Source of the DNA: Pseudomonadales bacterium | Lineage (GTDB): Bacteria; Pseudomonadota; Gammaproteobacteria; Pseudomonadales; Pseudohongiellaceae | Assembly (NCBI GenBank): GCA_023254735.1 | Contig: JALRKV010000057.1 | Coordinates: forward strand, 1 to 41,178 | Direction: 5' to 3' | Length of the DNA: 41,178 bases | In this document: positions 1 to 7,338 of the stretch, piece by piece | Layout of the letters: every line of letters starts with the position of its first letter | How positions within the stretch are numbered: position 1 is the first letter of the stretch | Program-made: the position numbers and the translations under genes | Notes under the pieces: generated by a model | Told to the model about the DNA's origin: nothing | Seen by the model: only the letters and a program-made list of their open reading frames with translations | The model's database searches: none

Positions 1-240
1 GAGCGAGTTCGCAGAGAATTCGATGTTGCCCTGGCTAAATTCTTGTACCACTTCTTTGAGTGATACACCTGCACCCACAACCGATGAGGCTTTCTGGAGT
101 GGTGACGTCGCGAAAATATCGCCGAAGTCAGCAGTCGAACGTTTAAAGCCTGAGGTGCCGGCGTTCGCAATATTGTTAGAGGTTACGGCCAGCTCAGTCG
201 TTGCTGCATTGAGGCCTGTTAGCGAGGTATAGAATGACAT
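1..240 (-). CDS. flgE: Flagellar hook protein FlgE, N-terminal part (cut by window edge)
   Basis: The first 80 codons of the hook protein, reading leftward off the window. The start ATG is at 240 and the protein opens MSFYTSLTGLNAATTELAV, followed by SNNIANAGTSGFKRS. This is the rod/hook-family N-terminal helix with the conserved SNNIAN(A/S)xTxGFK segment. FlgE polymerises into the hook outside the cell, is exported by the flagellar type III system, and needs the FlgD cap. It follows flgD after a 17-base gap and should be the fourth gene of the flgBCDE transcript. No separate promoter was seen in the gap. The family is clear; the C-terminal part is not visible. Confidence 0.95.
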   Translation of the reverse strand, partial: MSFYTSLTGLNAATTELAVTSNNIANAGTSGFKRSTADFGDIFATSPLQKASSVVGAGVSLKEVVQEFSQGNIEFSANSL

Positions 241-257
241 GTGTGTTTTCCCCTAGT

Positions 258-953
258 TTAAATTTGGATACGGTCGATCGCGGCCATATCCAAGATGCGC
301 CCGTCTTCGATTTCGAATTTCATTGTTTGTGACTCGGCATCCCAGCTTACTGCGGTGATGTTCTGCTCTGTCGTGAGTGGTACTGCAAAGCGTGAGTCGC
401 CCTTAGTGGCCGACATCGAGAAATTATAAGTGCCGTCGGGCATCTCATCGCCATGGGCATCTTTACCATCCCACTTGAGCTGGAGGTTGCCGGCATTAAT
501 TTTTTCAAAATCTTCGCGATAGATAAGCTGACCGGATTCGGCATCGTAGACGCTGAATACTGCTTCGTCCGCCGACATCGGCATCAGAGCAGTTGCTTCG
601 ATCACGCGACCTGCCCCACCTCGAACAGACCTTCCGTCGAGGTTAAGCGTCTTGCCTAATAGATTTGAGCCAAGTAAAAACTTTTCGGTTTTCGATTCTG
701 CCGCCATCTCTTCCATCGATGTACGCACGCCTTGCATTGCCTCGAGTGAAGAGAACTGCGCAAGCTGTGCAACGAAAGCCTCATTGTCCATCGGGCTGAG
801 TGGATTTTGGTTTTTTAGTTGAGTCGTAAAGAGCTCGAGGAACGCGTTGCGGCCCAAAGCATCTTCCTCTGTACTTGCCTTCATCTGCTGGCTTTCATAC
901 TGATTGGTGGTCAGTATGTTAGCTGGGAGTAAACCTGCGTTTTGAACAGACAT
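258..953 (-). CDS. flgD: Flagellar hook capping protein FlgD
   Basis: A 231-aa hook-cap (scaffolding) protein that sits at the tip of the growing hook and is lost when the hook is complete. The N-terminal conserved region is clear at residues ~34-75 (NAFLELFTTQLKNQNPLSP, then a DNEAFVAQLAQFSSLE-like stretch), the FlgD family signature. It is followed by the FlgD Ig-like/Tudor-like part, with a WDGKDAHGDEMPDGTY segment near residue 165. There is no signal peptide, as expected for a type III export substrate. A ribosome-binding site AGAGG lies about 8 bases before the ATG. The gap to flgC is only 10 bases, so the two are almost certainly cotranscribed. Confidence 0.96.
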   Translation of the reverse strand: MSVQNAGLLPANILTTNQYESQQMKASTEEDALGRNAFLELFTTQLKNQNPLSPMDNEAFVAQLAQFSSLEAMQGVRTSMEEMAAESKTEKFLLGSNLLGKTLNLDGRSVRGGAGRVIEATALMPMSADEAVFSVYDAESGQLIYREDFEKINAGNLQLKWDGKDAHGDEMPDGTYNFSMSATKGDSRFAVPLTTEQNITAVSWDAESQTMKFEIEDGRILDMAAIDRIQI

Positions 954-963
954 GGATTAGCCT

Positions 964-1386
964 CTAGACTTTGATCACTTCGAGTGTTCGGCTCATCAAC
1001 TGTTTTGCCGTTGAAATCACCTCGATATTGTTTTGGTAAGCACGCGAGGCATCCATCATTTCGATGAGTTCTTCGATCTCATTGACGTTCGAAGCGAACA
1101 CATAACCATTCTCGTCTGCGAGAGGATTATTCGGCTCGAACACCTGCTTTACCGGCTTAGGATCGTCAATGATTTCGTTCACGCGGACACCGCCTTCAAA
1201 CGATTCTTTCCCACTCATTGCATTATTTAACAGGCTCTCGAACACGGGGCGTTTAGCACGAAAAGCGCCTGCATCCGTGCCGGCGACAACGCCAGCATTT
1301 GCAAGGTTACTTGCGGTCGTATTCATGCGAATAAGCTGAGCATTCATGCCCGTGCCTGCGATACTCATGAGTCTTTCGAATGACAT
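964..1386 (-). CDS. flgC: Flagellar basal-body rod protein FlgC
   Basis: A 140-aa proximal rod protein, a type III export substrate that builds the drive shaft between the MS ring and hook. It begins MSFERLMSIAGTGMNAQL, followed by NTTASNLANAG, the rod-family N-terminal helix, and ends with the C-terminal helix ASRAYQNNIEVISTAKQLM. The length is normal for FlgC. AAGGAG stands about 8 bases upstream of the ATG. It is the second gene of the flgBCDE cluster, 33 bases after the flgB stop. Confidence 0.96.
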   Translation of the reverse strand: MSFERLMSIAGTGMNAQLIRMNTTASNLANAGVVAGTDAGAFRAKRPVFESLLNNAMSGKESFEGGVRVNEIIDDPKPVKQVFEPNNPLADENGYVFASNVNEIEELIEMMDASRAYQNNIEVISTAKQLMSRTLEVIKV

Positions 1387-1419
1387 TGCCTGTCTCCTTA
1401 CCGCTCTATAGTGCGAGCG

Positions 1420-1827
1420 TTATTCACCGCGCAGCGCTTTGCGCATACCTGATATTTTGTTCTCTAGAAACTGAATCGATGCTTGATAATCAGCTACAGC
1501 TCGTCCGAAACGTGCCTGCTCAACACCCATCTCAACAGTGTTGTTGTCGAGGCTTGGATTCAGCGGCGTGTAGTACGTAATTGCTGAATTCATATTTTGC
1601 TGCAACGCTCCACCTGCGCCGATGTGTTTCGCTTTTGTCGCGTGCATCGTTTCTGCGTTGCTGGTTGCGCTTTTGTACTGCTTTAGTACTTTCGCGAAAT
1701 CGAGGTCTTTGGCTTTGTAGCCCGGAGTCGACGCATTAGTGATGTTGCCCGATATGATTTCGAGGCGACGACTCTTAACGCTCGCGGCTGCACTGTTAAA
1801 TCCAAAATAGCTGTCGAGTGATGGCAT
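1420..1827 (-). CDS. flgB: Flagellar basal-body rod protein FlgB
   Basis: A proximal rod subunit of 135 aa. I place the start at 1827 (MPSLDSYFGFNSAAASVKSRR) rather than at an ATG 99 bases further upstream. The shorter form has the normal FlgB length and an AGGAAG box just upstream, and the longer reading would run through the sigma54 promoter. Family motifs: SGNITNASTPGYKAKDLDF near residues 26-45 and the C-terminal helix around FLENKISGMRKALRG. It is the first gene of the hook-basal-body operon, so it sets expression of flgB, flgC, flgD and flgE. Confidence 0.95.
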   Translation of the reverse strand: MPSLDSYFGFNSAAASVKSRRLEIISGNITNASTPGYKAKDLDFAKVLKQYKSATSNAETMHATKAKHIGAGGALQQNMNSAITYYTPLNPSLDNNTVEMGVEQARFGRAVADYQASIQFLENKISGMRKALRGE

Positions 1828-1867
1828 GCGCCTAATCTTCCTAAAAGTTTTCTCTCCGCCTAGGCAT

Positions 1868-1883
1868 TGCAGAATCGATGCCA
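1868..1883 (-). promoter_or_regulatory. Sigma54 (RpoN) -24/-12 promoter of flgBCDE
   Basis: On the minus strand the sequence reads TGGCATCGATTCTGCA. GG and GC are separated by exactly 10 bases, as required for RpoN. Transcription would start about 12 bases after the GC, leaving a leader of roughly 25-30 bases before flgB that includes its ribosome-binding site. Sigma54 control of flgBCDE is known in Pseudomonas and Vibrio polar flagellar systems. The match is to the consensus TGGCAC-N5-TTGCA, with one mismatch in the -12 element. Confidence 0.8.
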
Positions 1884-2015
1884 ACTTGTTCTTCGTGCAG
1901 CAAATTAATTCTATTAGGTAGCACAATCAGCTACTTAGCAGACACCGCGCGCGAAAACGGATAACAAACCTGTAAAAAAATAGACAGCTTAAACAAGGCT
2001 TTTCGAGACCATCAA

Positions 2016-2066
2016 AGCCAAAGCGGCAGCAAAGCGGCAAGTGGCAAAGCAAAGCGGCAAAGCAAG
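2016..2066. repeat. Short A/G-rich direct repeats upstream of flgA
   Basis: The nonamer AAAGCGGCA occurs three times (2020-2028, 2031-2039, 2051-2059), with related GGCAAAGC units between them. It lies in the 303-base divergent region between flgB and flgA. The rest of that region holds the flgB promoter; I found no confident promoter for flgA. The repeat could be slippage-born filler or a binding array; nothing in the sequence decides. Confidence 0.6.
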
Positions 2067-2130
2067 ACATAAACGTGACAGTGGGAAGGTGTTCTAGCCA
2101 GGCGCGGTAATTTTCTCTAGACTCGCGGCC

Positions 2131-3282
2131 ATGACATTAGCGTTTACAGTAGAAAAATTTACTTCAGCGTCCCAGCTGTTGAAGCGCAAACGGCGAGTTC
2201 GGTTCCTCTTTGTCCTCAGCGTTTTCGTCGCGCTATTCGCTTTTAAGCCTCTCGTTGTGGCGGCGGCAGAGGACACAGCTGATCCTAAGCAGCGCGCCGT
2301 CGAAACGATTACCGAATGGATCGCTGAGAAAGAGCAGCTAGAGGCATCGCGCATCGATGTGCTTGCAAGCGACCGACGCTTCCGAGTGCCCGACTGCGAG
2401 GGTAACTTTGGTGTCGACTATGTTACACAGCCAACTATCTCGACCTCGCAGCGCGCCAACGCCACTGTGAGAGTAGGCTGCGATACGACACAGTGGTCTG
2501 CCGTTCTTCGCGTCAATATTTCTGCTCAACCGCAAACGCTGGTTTTTGCAAACGATTTGGCCGCTGGAGAAATCGTCGCAGCTCAAGATGTTGCGCTGGG
2601 CAACTCAACCGATTCTCCCTCGCAAGCTAGACTCAATGAGGTTGTTGGAAGGTCACTGACTCGCTCTGTTACGCGCGGAGAGAGGGTACAACAAGAGTCA
2701 CTCACACAGATGGTCGATGTGTATATCACCACGTCGACCGTGCGTCGTGGCGAACCTATCCAGCAAGGCACGTACCGCAGAACGTCGGTCGATTTTGCAC
2801 AGGCCAGCGTCCAACAGCGGCTTACCCCAGATCAAATCAGCGCCTCGGTAGCAAGGCGAGATCTCCGGGAAGGAACGACTCTTACACTTAGCGACCTCCA
2901 ATTTGCCAGCGATGCATTGGTCGCAACCACAGTGGTGGAGCAGGGCTCAATGTTCGATGCGTCTAATTTCGACGTACAGGCAATATTTGAACGCTTGCCT
3001 CAGGATGCGGTGCTCGATCCCCGCCAACTCATGCGCGCAACGACTAAACGTCGGCTGACTCCGGGTGACGTGATACGCTACTCTGATGTTCGCATGCAGC
3101 CACACGTTGGTGCCGGCGAAAGTGTTTTACTGACGGTCATTCGTGGCTCGATCGTTCTTACCGTAGAGATGGAGGCCCGCGGCGACGGGTATATCGGCGA
3201 TAAAGTAGAGTTGAGCAACCCAGAATCGGGTGAGATAGTCATGGCAACTGTTACGGGGGTGGGCGAAGCACGCCGCGATTAA
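2131..3282 (+). CDS. flgA: FlgA, P-ring assembly chaperone with extra SAF-like modules
   Basis: A 383-aa exported protein. Residues 20-46 (RKRRVRFLFVLSVFVALFAF ending in AAA) form a signal peptide, placing it in the periplasm where FlgA assists FlgI polymerisation into the P ring. The C-terminal end is typical of FlgA: VLLTVIRGSIVLTVEMEA, then GYIGDKVELSNPESGEIV. It is clearly longer than the usual ~220-250 aa. Three SAF-like segments follow each other at about residues 139-191, 200-257 and 264-320; each has a basic or acidic turn with RRG/TRG/REG or PGD followed by a DV/DL step. It is divergent from flgB and precedes flgM and flgN, the common polar-flagellum order. Upstream ribosome-binding sequence is weak. 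Confidence 0.9.
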   Translation: MTLAFTVEKFTSASQLLKRKRRVRFLFVLSVFVALFAFKPLVVAAAEDTADPKQRAVETITEWIAEKEQLEASRIDVLASDRRFRVPDCEGNFGVDYVTQPTISTSQRANATVRVGCDTTQWSAVLRVNISAQPQTLVFANDLAAGEIVAAQDVALGNSTDSPSQARLNEVVGRSLTRSVTRGERVQQESLTQMVDVYITTSTVRRGEPIQQGTYRRTSVDFAQASVQQRLTPDQISASVARRDLREGTTLTLSDLQFASDALVATTVVEQGSMFDASNFDVQAIFERLPQDAVLDPRQLMRATTKRRLTPGDVIRYSDVRMQPHVGAGESVLLTVIRGSIVLTVEMEARGDGYIGDKVELSNPESGEIVMATVTGVGEARRD

Positions 3283-3325
3283 CCCTTTGCTTGGTGACTT
3301 TCTCGGGAAAATGGGTAATTAGCAT

Positions 3326-3352
3326 TAAAGTCGGGCCTTAAGCTGTCGATTG
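3326..3352 (+). promoter_or_regulatory. Sigma28 (FliA) promoter of flgM
   Basis: TAAA (3326-3329), a 15-base spacer, then GTCGATTG (3345-3352), continuing GC. This matches the sigma28 pattern TAAAGTTT-N11-GCCGATAA, including TAAAGT at the left end. It lies 56 bases upstream of the flgM ATG. FliA control of flgM is the known feedback arrangement. The same GTCGATTGGC decamer recurs at three other promoters in this window. Confidence 0.85.
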
Positions 3353-3407
3353 GCCCACTAGAGAACGACAGATCTTAGCAATAGTGCAGATCAAAGGAAG
3401 AAAACTC

Positions 3408-3713
3408 ATGACAGACGCAATTTCAAATAACGCAGCTAACGCAGCCAACGCCCTCAAAGCCGCGGCACGCACAGCCGAGGCGACTACTAAGGCACGTGTC
3501 GACGCCGAGAGCGTAGCCGAGCAGGCACCAGCTCCTGCGAAAATCGAGCCGAGCACCGTAGAGCTAACACCGGCGTTAAAGAACGCGCTCGTTGAAGCGG
3601 ATTTCGACGCCGCCAAGGTGCAAGAAATCAAAACAGCGCTCGAGCAAGGTAATTACCCACTCGACAACAAGAAGATCGCAGAGAGCTTTGTTCCGTTAGA
3701 GAAACTCCTGTAA
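3408..3713 (+). CDS. flgM: FlgM, anti-sigma28 factor
   Basis: A 101-aa protein that binds FliA until it is exported through the completed hook. The start is set at 3408 (MTDAISNNAANAANALKAAA) because AGGAAG lies 7-8 bases before it. An ATG 24 bases earlier has no such site. The N-terminal half is low-complexity, alanine-rich and presumably unfolded, as in known FlgM. The C-terminal sigma-binding half carries VELTPALKNALVEADFDAAKVQEIKTAL and then NYPLDNKKIAESFVPLEKLL; the YxxDxxxIAxxxxxxE pattern is the FlgM hallmark. It is followed by flgN after 35 bases. Confidence 0.93.
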   Translation: MTDAISNNAANAANALKAAARTAEATTKARVDAESVAEQAPAPAKIEPSTVELTPALKNALVEADFDAAKVQEIKTALEQGNYPLDNKKIAESFVPLEKLL

Positions 3714-3748
3714 CGTAGCGGCTCAAGCAGAAGCATCCGCGAGACACT

Positions 3749-4111
3749 ATGCCCAACCTAAATGAGGCACTTTTCAAAATCGGCGCGCTCGAGGAAATCC
3801 TGGAGCGCGAATTTGCGCTGCTAAAAGAAAAGGATTTCAGCCAGTTCGAAGCACTTCAGCAGCGAAAAAATGAGCTCCTGGGCTTTCTCGCCAACAGCGA
3901 AGACCCCGAGACCATTGACGTAGATGCCCAAACTATACTGCAGAGCGACGAGCTGTCTTCCCGGCTACAGCATTGCCGCGATATGCAGCAGCGCAACGAA
4001 ATTCTCGTGAGACAAAAGCTTTCTTCTATTCGCGAGGCCTTACAGACACTGAAGGCCGGAGGCGATTCGCGGCCCAATACCTACGAACACCTCGGCAAAG
4101 GCCGCCGTTAA
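3749..4111 (+). CDS. flgN: FlgN, export chaperone for hook-filament junction proteins
   Basis: A 120-aa, largely helical cytoplasmic protein. The pattern LEEILEREFALLKEKDFSQF and then LQQRKNELLGFL is typical of the FlgN family (chaperone of FlgK and FlgL). It follows flgM as in most gammaproteobacteria. The C-terminal part ends in a short tail with TYEHLGKGRR. No strong ribosome-binding site is visible before the ATG, so translation may depend on flgM. Its TAA stop shares three bases with the stop of the convergent FlhB-like gene. Confidence 0.9.
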   Translation: MPNLNEALFKIGALEEILEREFALLKEKDFSQFEALQQRKNELLGFLANSEDPETIDVDAQTILQSDELSSRLQHCRDMQQRNEILVRQKLSSIREALQTLKAGGDSRPNTYEHLGKGRR

Positions 4112-4395
4112 CCGCGGCGAGCGTCTTCGGGCGTTTTATCACGTAGCCAGTAGGCCCAAGACAAAATCACCGCAACTGATTCAAACAGCATCTCTGGCAC
4201 TTCTTGCCCAACCTCTACACCGTCCAAGTAATCGAGCAGCCGCGCATCGTAAAGCACAGGGACATTCGATGCTCGCGCAGCTTCTACCAACACGTCGGCG
4301 TAGTCATCTTGCGCTTTGGCAACGACCTTGGGCGCGCCCGTTCCGCTGTATTCCAGCGCGGCGGCTTTGCGACGTTTCTCGCTAAGCGTCGTCAT
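4108..4395 (-). CDS. FlhB C-terminal-domain homologue (FlhX/YlqH-like)
   Basis: A 95-aa protein corresponding only to the cytoplasmic substrate-specificity domain of FlhB, without membrane helices. It has YSGTGAPKVVAKAQDDYADV and then VPVLYDARLLDYLDGVEVGQ followed by EVPEMLFESVAVIL, which align with the FlhB-C/EscU-C fold. The NPTH autocleavage motif at the equivalent position is absent (YSGTGAPKVVAK). Such stand-alone paralogues are known in several bacteria and can partly replace FlhB-C. Its ATG overlaps the stop of the FliK-like gene as ATGA, implying translational coupling. The start at 4395 was chosen for this reason; an upstream reading in the same frame gives only non-homologous residues. 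Confidence 0.88.
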   Translation of the reverse strand: MTTLSEKRRKAAALEYSGTGAPKVVAKAQDDYADVLVEAARASNVPVLYDARLLDYLDGVEVGQEVPEMLFESVAVILSWAYWLRDKTPEDARRG

Positions 4396-5519
4396 GCGCG
4401 CAGCTCCAAATTGCCAACACTTTTTAGTGTACTTGGTTTCTCGCGCTCGGGCTTGGCGCCGTGGATGACCTGGCAGCGCGCGACATCGAGACCGAATTCT
4501 TCGAGGTTGCCCCGCAGTTCGCGCACATGCTGACTCGCGAGCCGCGCTTGTTCTTCGTCCGATAGCCAAACGGTTACCGCGAGCAATCGAGGAGCAAGCA
4601 GCTCTACCCTGCCCCAGACATTATCCTCTTCGCTAAAACTCAGCTTCACCTCGACCGACCACACGTTGCGCTGTTTACCGTCGCGCTGCTGCTCTTTGCG
4701 CTCGATTGTTACCTCGGCGGGCGGCCGATCGGTAAATAGCAGCATGAAGCGCATGGCAAGATCGCGCTGTTCTTGCCGCAGTAAAAATTCGATTTTGGCG
4801 ATATCTAAATAATCGATTACCGAGTCTAGCGCCGCAATCTCATCGGCGAACGCATTCGGGTCGACGCCGATTAGGCGATCAAGCAGGCGCTGCAATAGGC
4901 GCCGAATATCAAGCTCGCGCGGATCACCGAATTCGGCCTTGCCTACGCTGGGCGGAATAAAGCCATTCGCCAACATAAACTGGCGGATTTTACCTGCATC
5001 GAGTGTGCTCGATGAGGCAATGAGCTGTGGGATTAAACCGCGCGGAGAATCGGGGACAAGTTTACGAATGAGATCGACGAGCCCAGTATTGCCTGCAGCG
5101 CTCGCAAGAACCGGCACGTCTGTGAGTTCGGGATTCGACGCAAGTGCTGCCAGCGCCTGAAGGTTAACAGGCTGTTTTGGCGTCTGCGCCTGCAGCGCTG
5201 CTGCGCGAGCAAGCGCCGCCGTGGTCAGCGTCATCCGCTCCTCAATCGGCTTTATTGTTACGCCATAGGCGCTGCGCGCCACGCTAAAGTCGAGCGATTG
5301 ATTCTTTAGGTCTTGATAGTCGCCGCGAAACCGCCGCGGCTGATTGGGAAAAAACAGCGTTACCGAACGCCCATCGTCTGCAACAATGCCGCGCACAGTC
5401 TGCCCGGGGTTAAGCGCGTACTCGCGCACCTCGGCGCTGTTTAAGCGCAAAATTCCGAGAGCCGGTTGATCGGCTATCGGAACTCTAAGAAATTGGCTGA
5501 TATTCTCGGGGCCATTCAC
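4392..5519 (-). CDS. FliK-like hook-length control domain protein
   Basis: A 375-aa protein. The last ~110 residues (EVTIERKEQQRDGKQRNVWS, then VEVKLSFSEEDNVWGRVEL and VTVWLSDEEQARLASQHVRE) match the Flg_hook/FliK C-terminal domain, which contacts FlhB to switch export from hook to filament substrates. The N-terminal part has a predicted beta-rich start, ALNPGQTVRGIVADDG, then helical linker sequence; there is no signal peptide. Pairing with an FlhB-C homologue in an overlapping operon suggests the two proteins act together in substrate switching. It may be an accessory FliK rather than the sole ruler, since a second fliK may lie outside the window. AAGGA stands about 10 bases before the ATG. 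Confidence 0.8.
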   Translation of the reverse strand: MNGPENISQFLRVPIADQPALGILRLNSAEVREYALNPGQTVRGIVADDGRSVTLFFPNQPRRFRGDYQDLKNQSLDFSVARSAYGVTIKPIEERMTLTTAALARAAALQAQTPKQPVNLQALAALASNPELTDVPVLASAAGNTGLVDLIRKLVPDSPRGLIPQLIASSSTLDAGKIRQFMLANGFIPPSVGKAEFGDPRELDIRRLLQRLLDRLIGVDPNAFADEIAALDSVIDYLDIAKIEFLLRQEQRDLAMRFMLLFTDRPPAEVTIERKEQQRDGKQRNVWSVEVKLSFSEEDNVWGRVELLAPRLLAVTVWLSDEEQARLASQHVRELRGNLEEFGLDVARCQVIHGAKPEREKPSTLKSVGNLELRA

Positions 5520-5590
5520 GTGCAGTCCTTGTTAACGTCGCTCGCTGACTCTTTTACCAAAGAGGCGTCAGTGTTGCGGAGAAAGCGTGT

Positions 5591-6034
5591 CTAGGGAAAG
5601 TGAACCCAGCTTTCGCGAGCCCTGCGCTCGATTTCTAGCTCCGCCGGATCGACCGTAAACACCAGGCGTAGAACATCGTCGGCAGTGGGGATGCGAAGTT
5701 TCACACCGGCAAGCATTCGGTTGGGATTACCCGAAGGAAATGCACGCGGGTTCGCTTTAATAAATGCGCTGCGCAGCATTTCTTTACGAATCGAGCTTCC
5801 CTGAATTGCACGATTAATGATGCCGTCGAGCGTATCGCCTGTGCGAACCTCGTAGAAGCCGGTCGCAACCTCTTCGGCATAGCGAATGTCGAGGTGATCT
5901 TGCACATCATAGTCGGCGAGCAAGACCTCGAGCGCGCGGTCAATCTCTGTGCGAGACGCGGTTTCGGCGGCTATAGCCTGACCGGCAAGAAGCGTTATTA
6001 GCGCTGCTGCGACCAGTCGAATTTTTACTGTCAT
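5591..6034 (-). CDS. Exported LysM/FimV-like protein of the flgP-flgT cluster
   Basis: A 147-aa protein with a clear signal peptide (VKIRLVAAALITLLAGQAIAA, cut near AIAA-ET). The body contains YEVRTGDTLDGIINRAIQ, then IRKEMLRSAFIKANPRAF and NRMLAGVKLRIPTADDV. This resembles the LysM-like N-terminal part of FimV, with the TGDTL turn and the ANP..F segment. LysM modules bind peptidoglycan, so a periplasmic role anchoring the outer flagellar ring is plausible, but that is inference from position. AGAGGGGA lies about 6 bases before the ATG. It follows flgT by 58 bases, and 71 bases later comes the FliK-like gene. Confidence 0.75.
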   Translation of the reverse strand: MTVKIRLVAAALITLLAGQAIAAETASRTEIDRALEVLLADYDVQDHLDIRYAEEVATGFYEVRTGDTLDGIINRAIQGSSIRKEMLRSAFIKANPRAFPSGNPNRMLAGVKLRIPTADDVLRLVFTVDPAELEIERRARESWVHFP

Positions 6035-6092
6035 CTTATTCCCCTCTTAGCTCTTAGCGCTAACGGTTGGCGGTTTTCTCGTAGTTGCAGCA

Positions 6093-7334
6093 CTAGAACG
6101 GCAGCGCGCTCTTATGAAGCCCGATAGCGCTTGGCCCCTCAAGTATTCGTAGCTCGGCATTGTGTGGATTTACGCGCACAACCTCCGCGATCGCCAATGA
6201 CTCGAGCATCTCGGAATCGAGCAGTTGTTCGGCGTCAGTGAATTTACGCGTGCTAAGCAAGAACCTATCGCCGCGGCGAACACCAACACTGGCTCCCTGA
6301 TTGAGTGTAGGAGTTGCGTCCGAAAATTCGGATTGGCTATAGACTACAAGCGATTCGGGTTGGCATCGCAGCGTTGCATGCGCTCGTGCTAAGAGCGACT
6401 CGGTTACTGACGCTATCTGCCCTTGCAGCCGGTCTGCATTCGCAATCTGACCATCGCGTAGCGCAACTTTTAGCGTCGTCCGCTGCCGCGCTATTTCCGT
6501 TTCTCCGCTGTCGAGCTCAACTAGACTCGTCATGATCGTCACGTCGAGCATTCCCTCGCGTAATCTCGAGCCCGAAAGCACACTGCGGTCAACGCCAAGG
6601 CCAAACTCTGCGCCCAATTGGGAGCCCAGTCGCCTGAGCCCTCGCGTACCCGCACGCAGGGTCTGCGCCGGATTGAGCTCCTGCGGCGAAACATCGACAA
6701 CCGTTACCCGCAGCGCTGTGTTGCTGTTTCGCGGGTCGATAAAACTACCGTCGGTAAAGCGCGTATAAAGAGAGACGGTGGCTTCTGCATCCTGATCAGA
6801 CTCACGAACAGACAGAAGCGACCACCCGCTGCTTTTATTTATTTCGGTACTCACAGCATCCTGGACGAGCGTTGAAATTTCGCCGAGCTCTCGGACATGA
6901 CGTTTTCCTTGCTCTTGCACTTGATCGAGTAGCGCAAAAGACATCGTCAAAGAACGCGCATAGCGCGGTGGTGGAAGTTGATCGCAGCTCAAGTTTGGAT
7001 TGAGCGCACTGGTTTCAATGTAACCTGCGTGAACACCAGCGTCTTCGTCGTTGAGCAACGCCTGCATTCGGATACCACGAATACCGCCACCGGTGCGATA
7101 AAAAGATGACTCTACTAGTTGGCCATCACCATTTATGTATGCTGAAGAGACAACGGAGACGCCTTCGGCCACCGCCGCATTCAGCACCTCGGCTTTAATC
7201 GTTTCGAGCTGACTCGCTGTATCTTGAGCCAAACTCGGCAGACTTACTGCAACGAGCACCCACACTATGAGCACTCGGCTCGACGCGATTACGCGTAGAG
7301 CAAAATTCGAAGAAGGCGTGAGGTCGGCTCGCAT
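6093..7334 (-). CDS. flgT: FlgT-like flagellar H-ring protein
   Basis: A 413-aa exported protein. In Vibrio, FlgT builds the H ring around the L/P rings and helps recruit the stator. The C-terminal ~80 residues fit FlgT-C: LNQGASVGVRRGDRFLLSTR, then a LESLAIAEVVRVNPHNAEL turn and ILEGP. The middle contains SLTMSFALLDQVQEQGKRHV and a long beta-rich part. I set the start at 7334 (MRADLTPSSNFALRV), four bases after the flgP stop, in front of a signal peptide ending LPSLAQ-DT. An ATG 45 bases upstream lies inside flgP and gives an unsuitable leader. The N-terminal part is diverged from Vibrio FlgT, so the name rests on the C-terminal domain and on the flgP partner. Confidence 0.75.
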   Translation of the reverse strand: MRADLTPSSNFALRVIASSRVLIVWVLVAVSLPSLAQDTASQLETIKAEVLNAAVAEGVSVVSSAYINGDGQLVESSFYRTGGGIRGIRMQALLNDEDAGVHAGYIETSALNPNLSCDQLPPPRYARSLTMSFALLDQVQEQGKRHVRELGEISTLVQDAVSTEINKSSGWSLLSVRESDQDAEATVSLYTRFTDGSFIDPRNSNTALRVTVVDVSPQELNPAQTLRAGTRGLRRLGSQLGAEFGLGVDRSVLSGSRLREGMLDVTIMTSLVELDSGETEIARQRTTLKVALRDGQIANADRLQGQIASVTESLLARAHATLRCQPESLVVYSQSEFSDATPTLNQGASVGVRRGDRFLLSTRKFTDAEQLLDSEMLESLAIAEVVRVNPHNAELRILEGPSAIGLHKSALPF

Positions 7335-7338
7335 CGAC

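Noticed and set aside
1828..1926. N-terminal extension of flgB from an upstream ATG
   Set aside because: The 33 extra residues are unlike FlgB and are encoded by the sigma54 promoter and leader.
2041..2056. TGGCAAAGCAAAGC as a sigma54 promoter for flgA
   Set aside because: GG and GC are 9, not 10, bases apart, which abolishes RpoN promoters; it is part of the local repeat.
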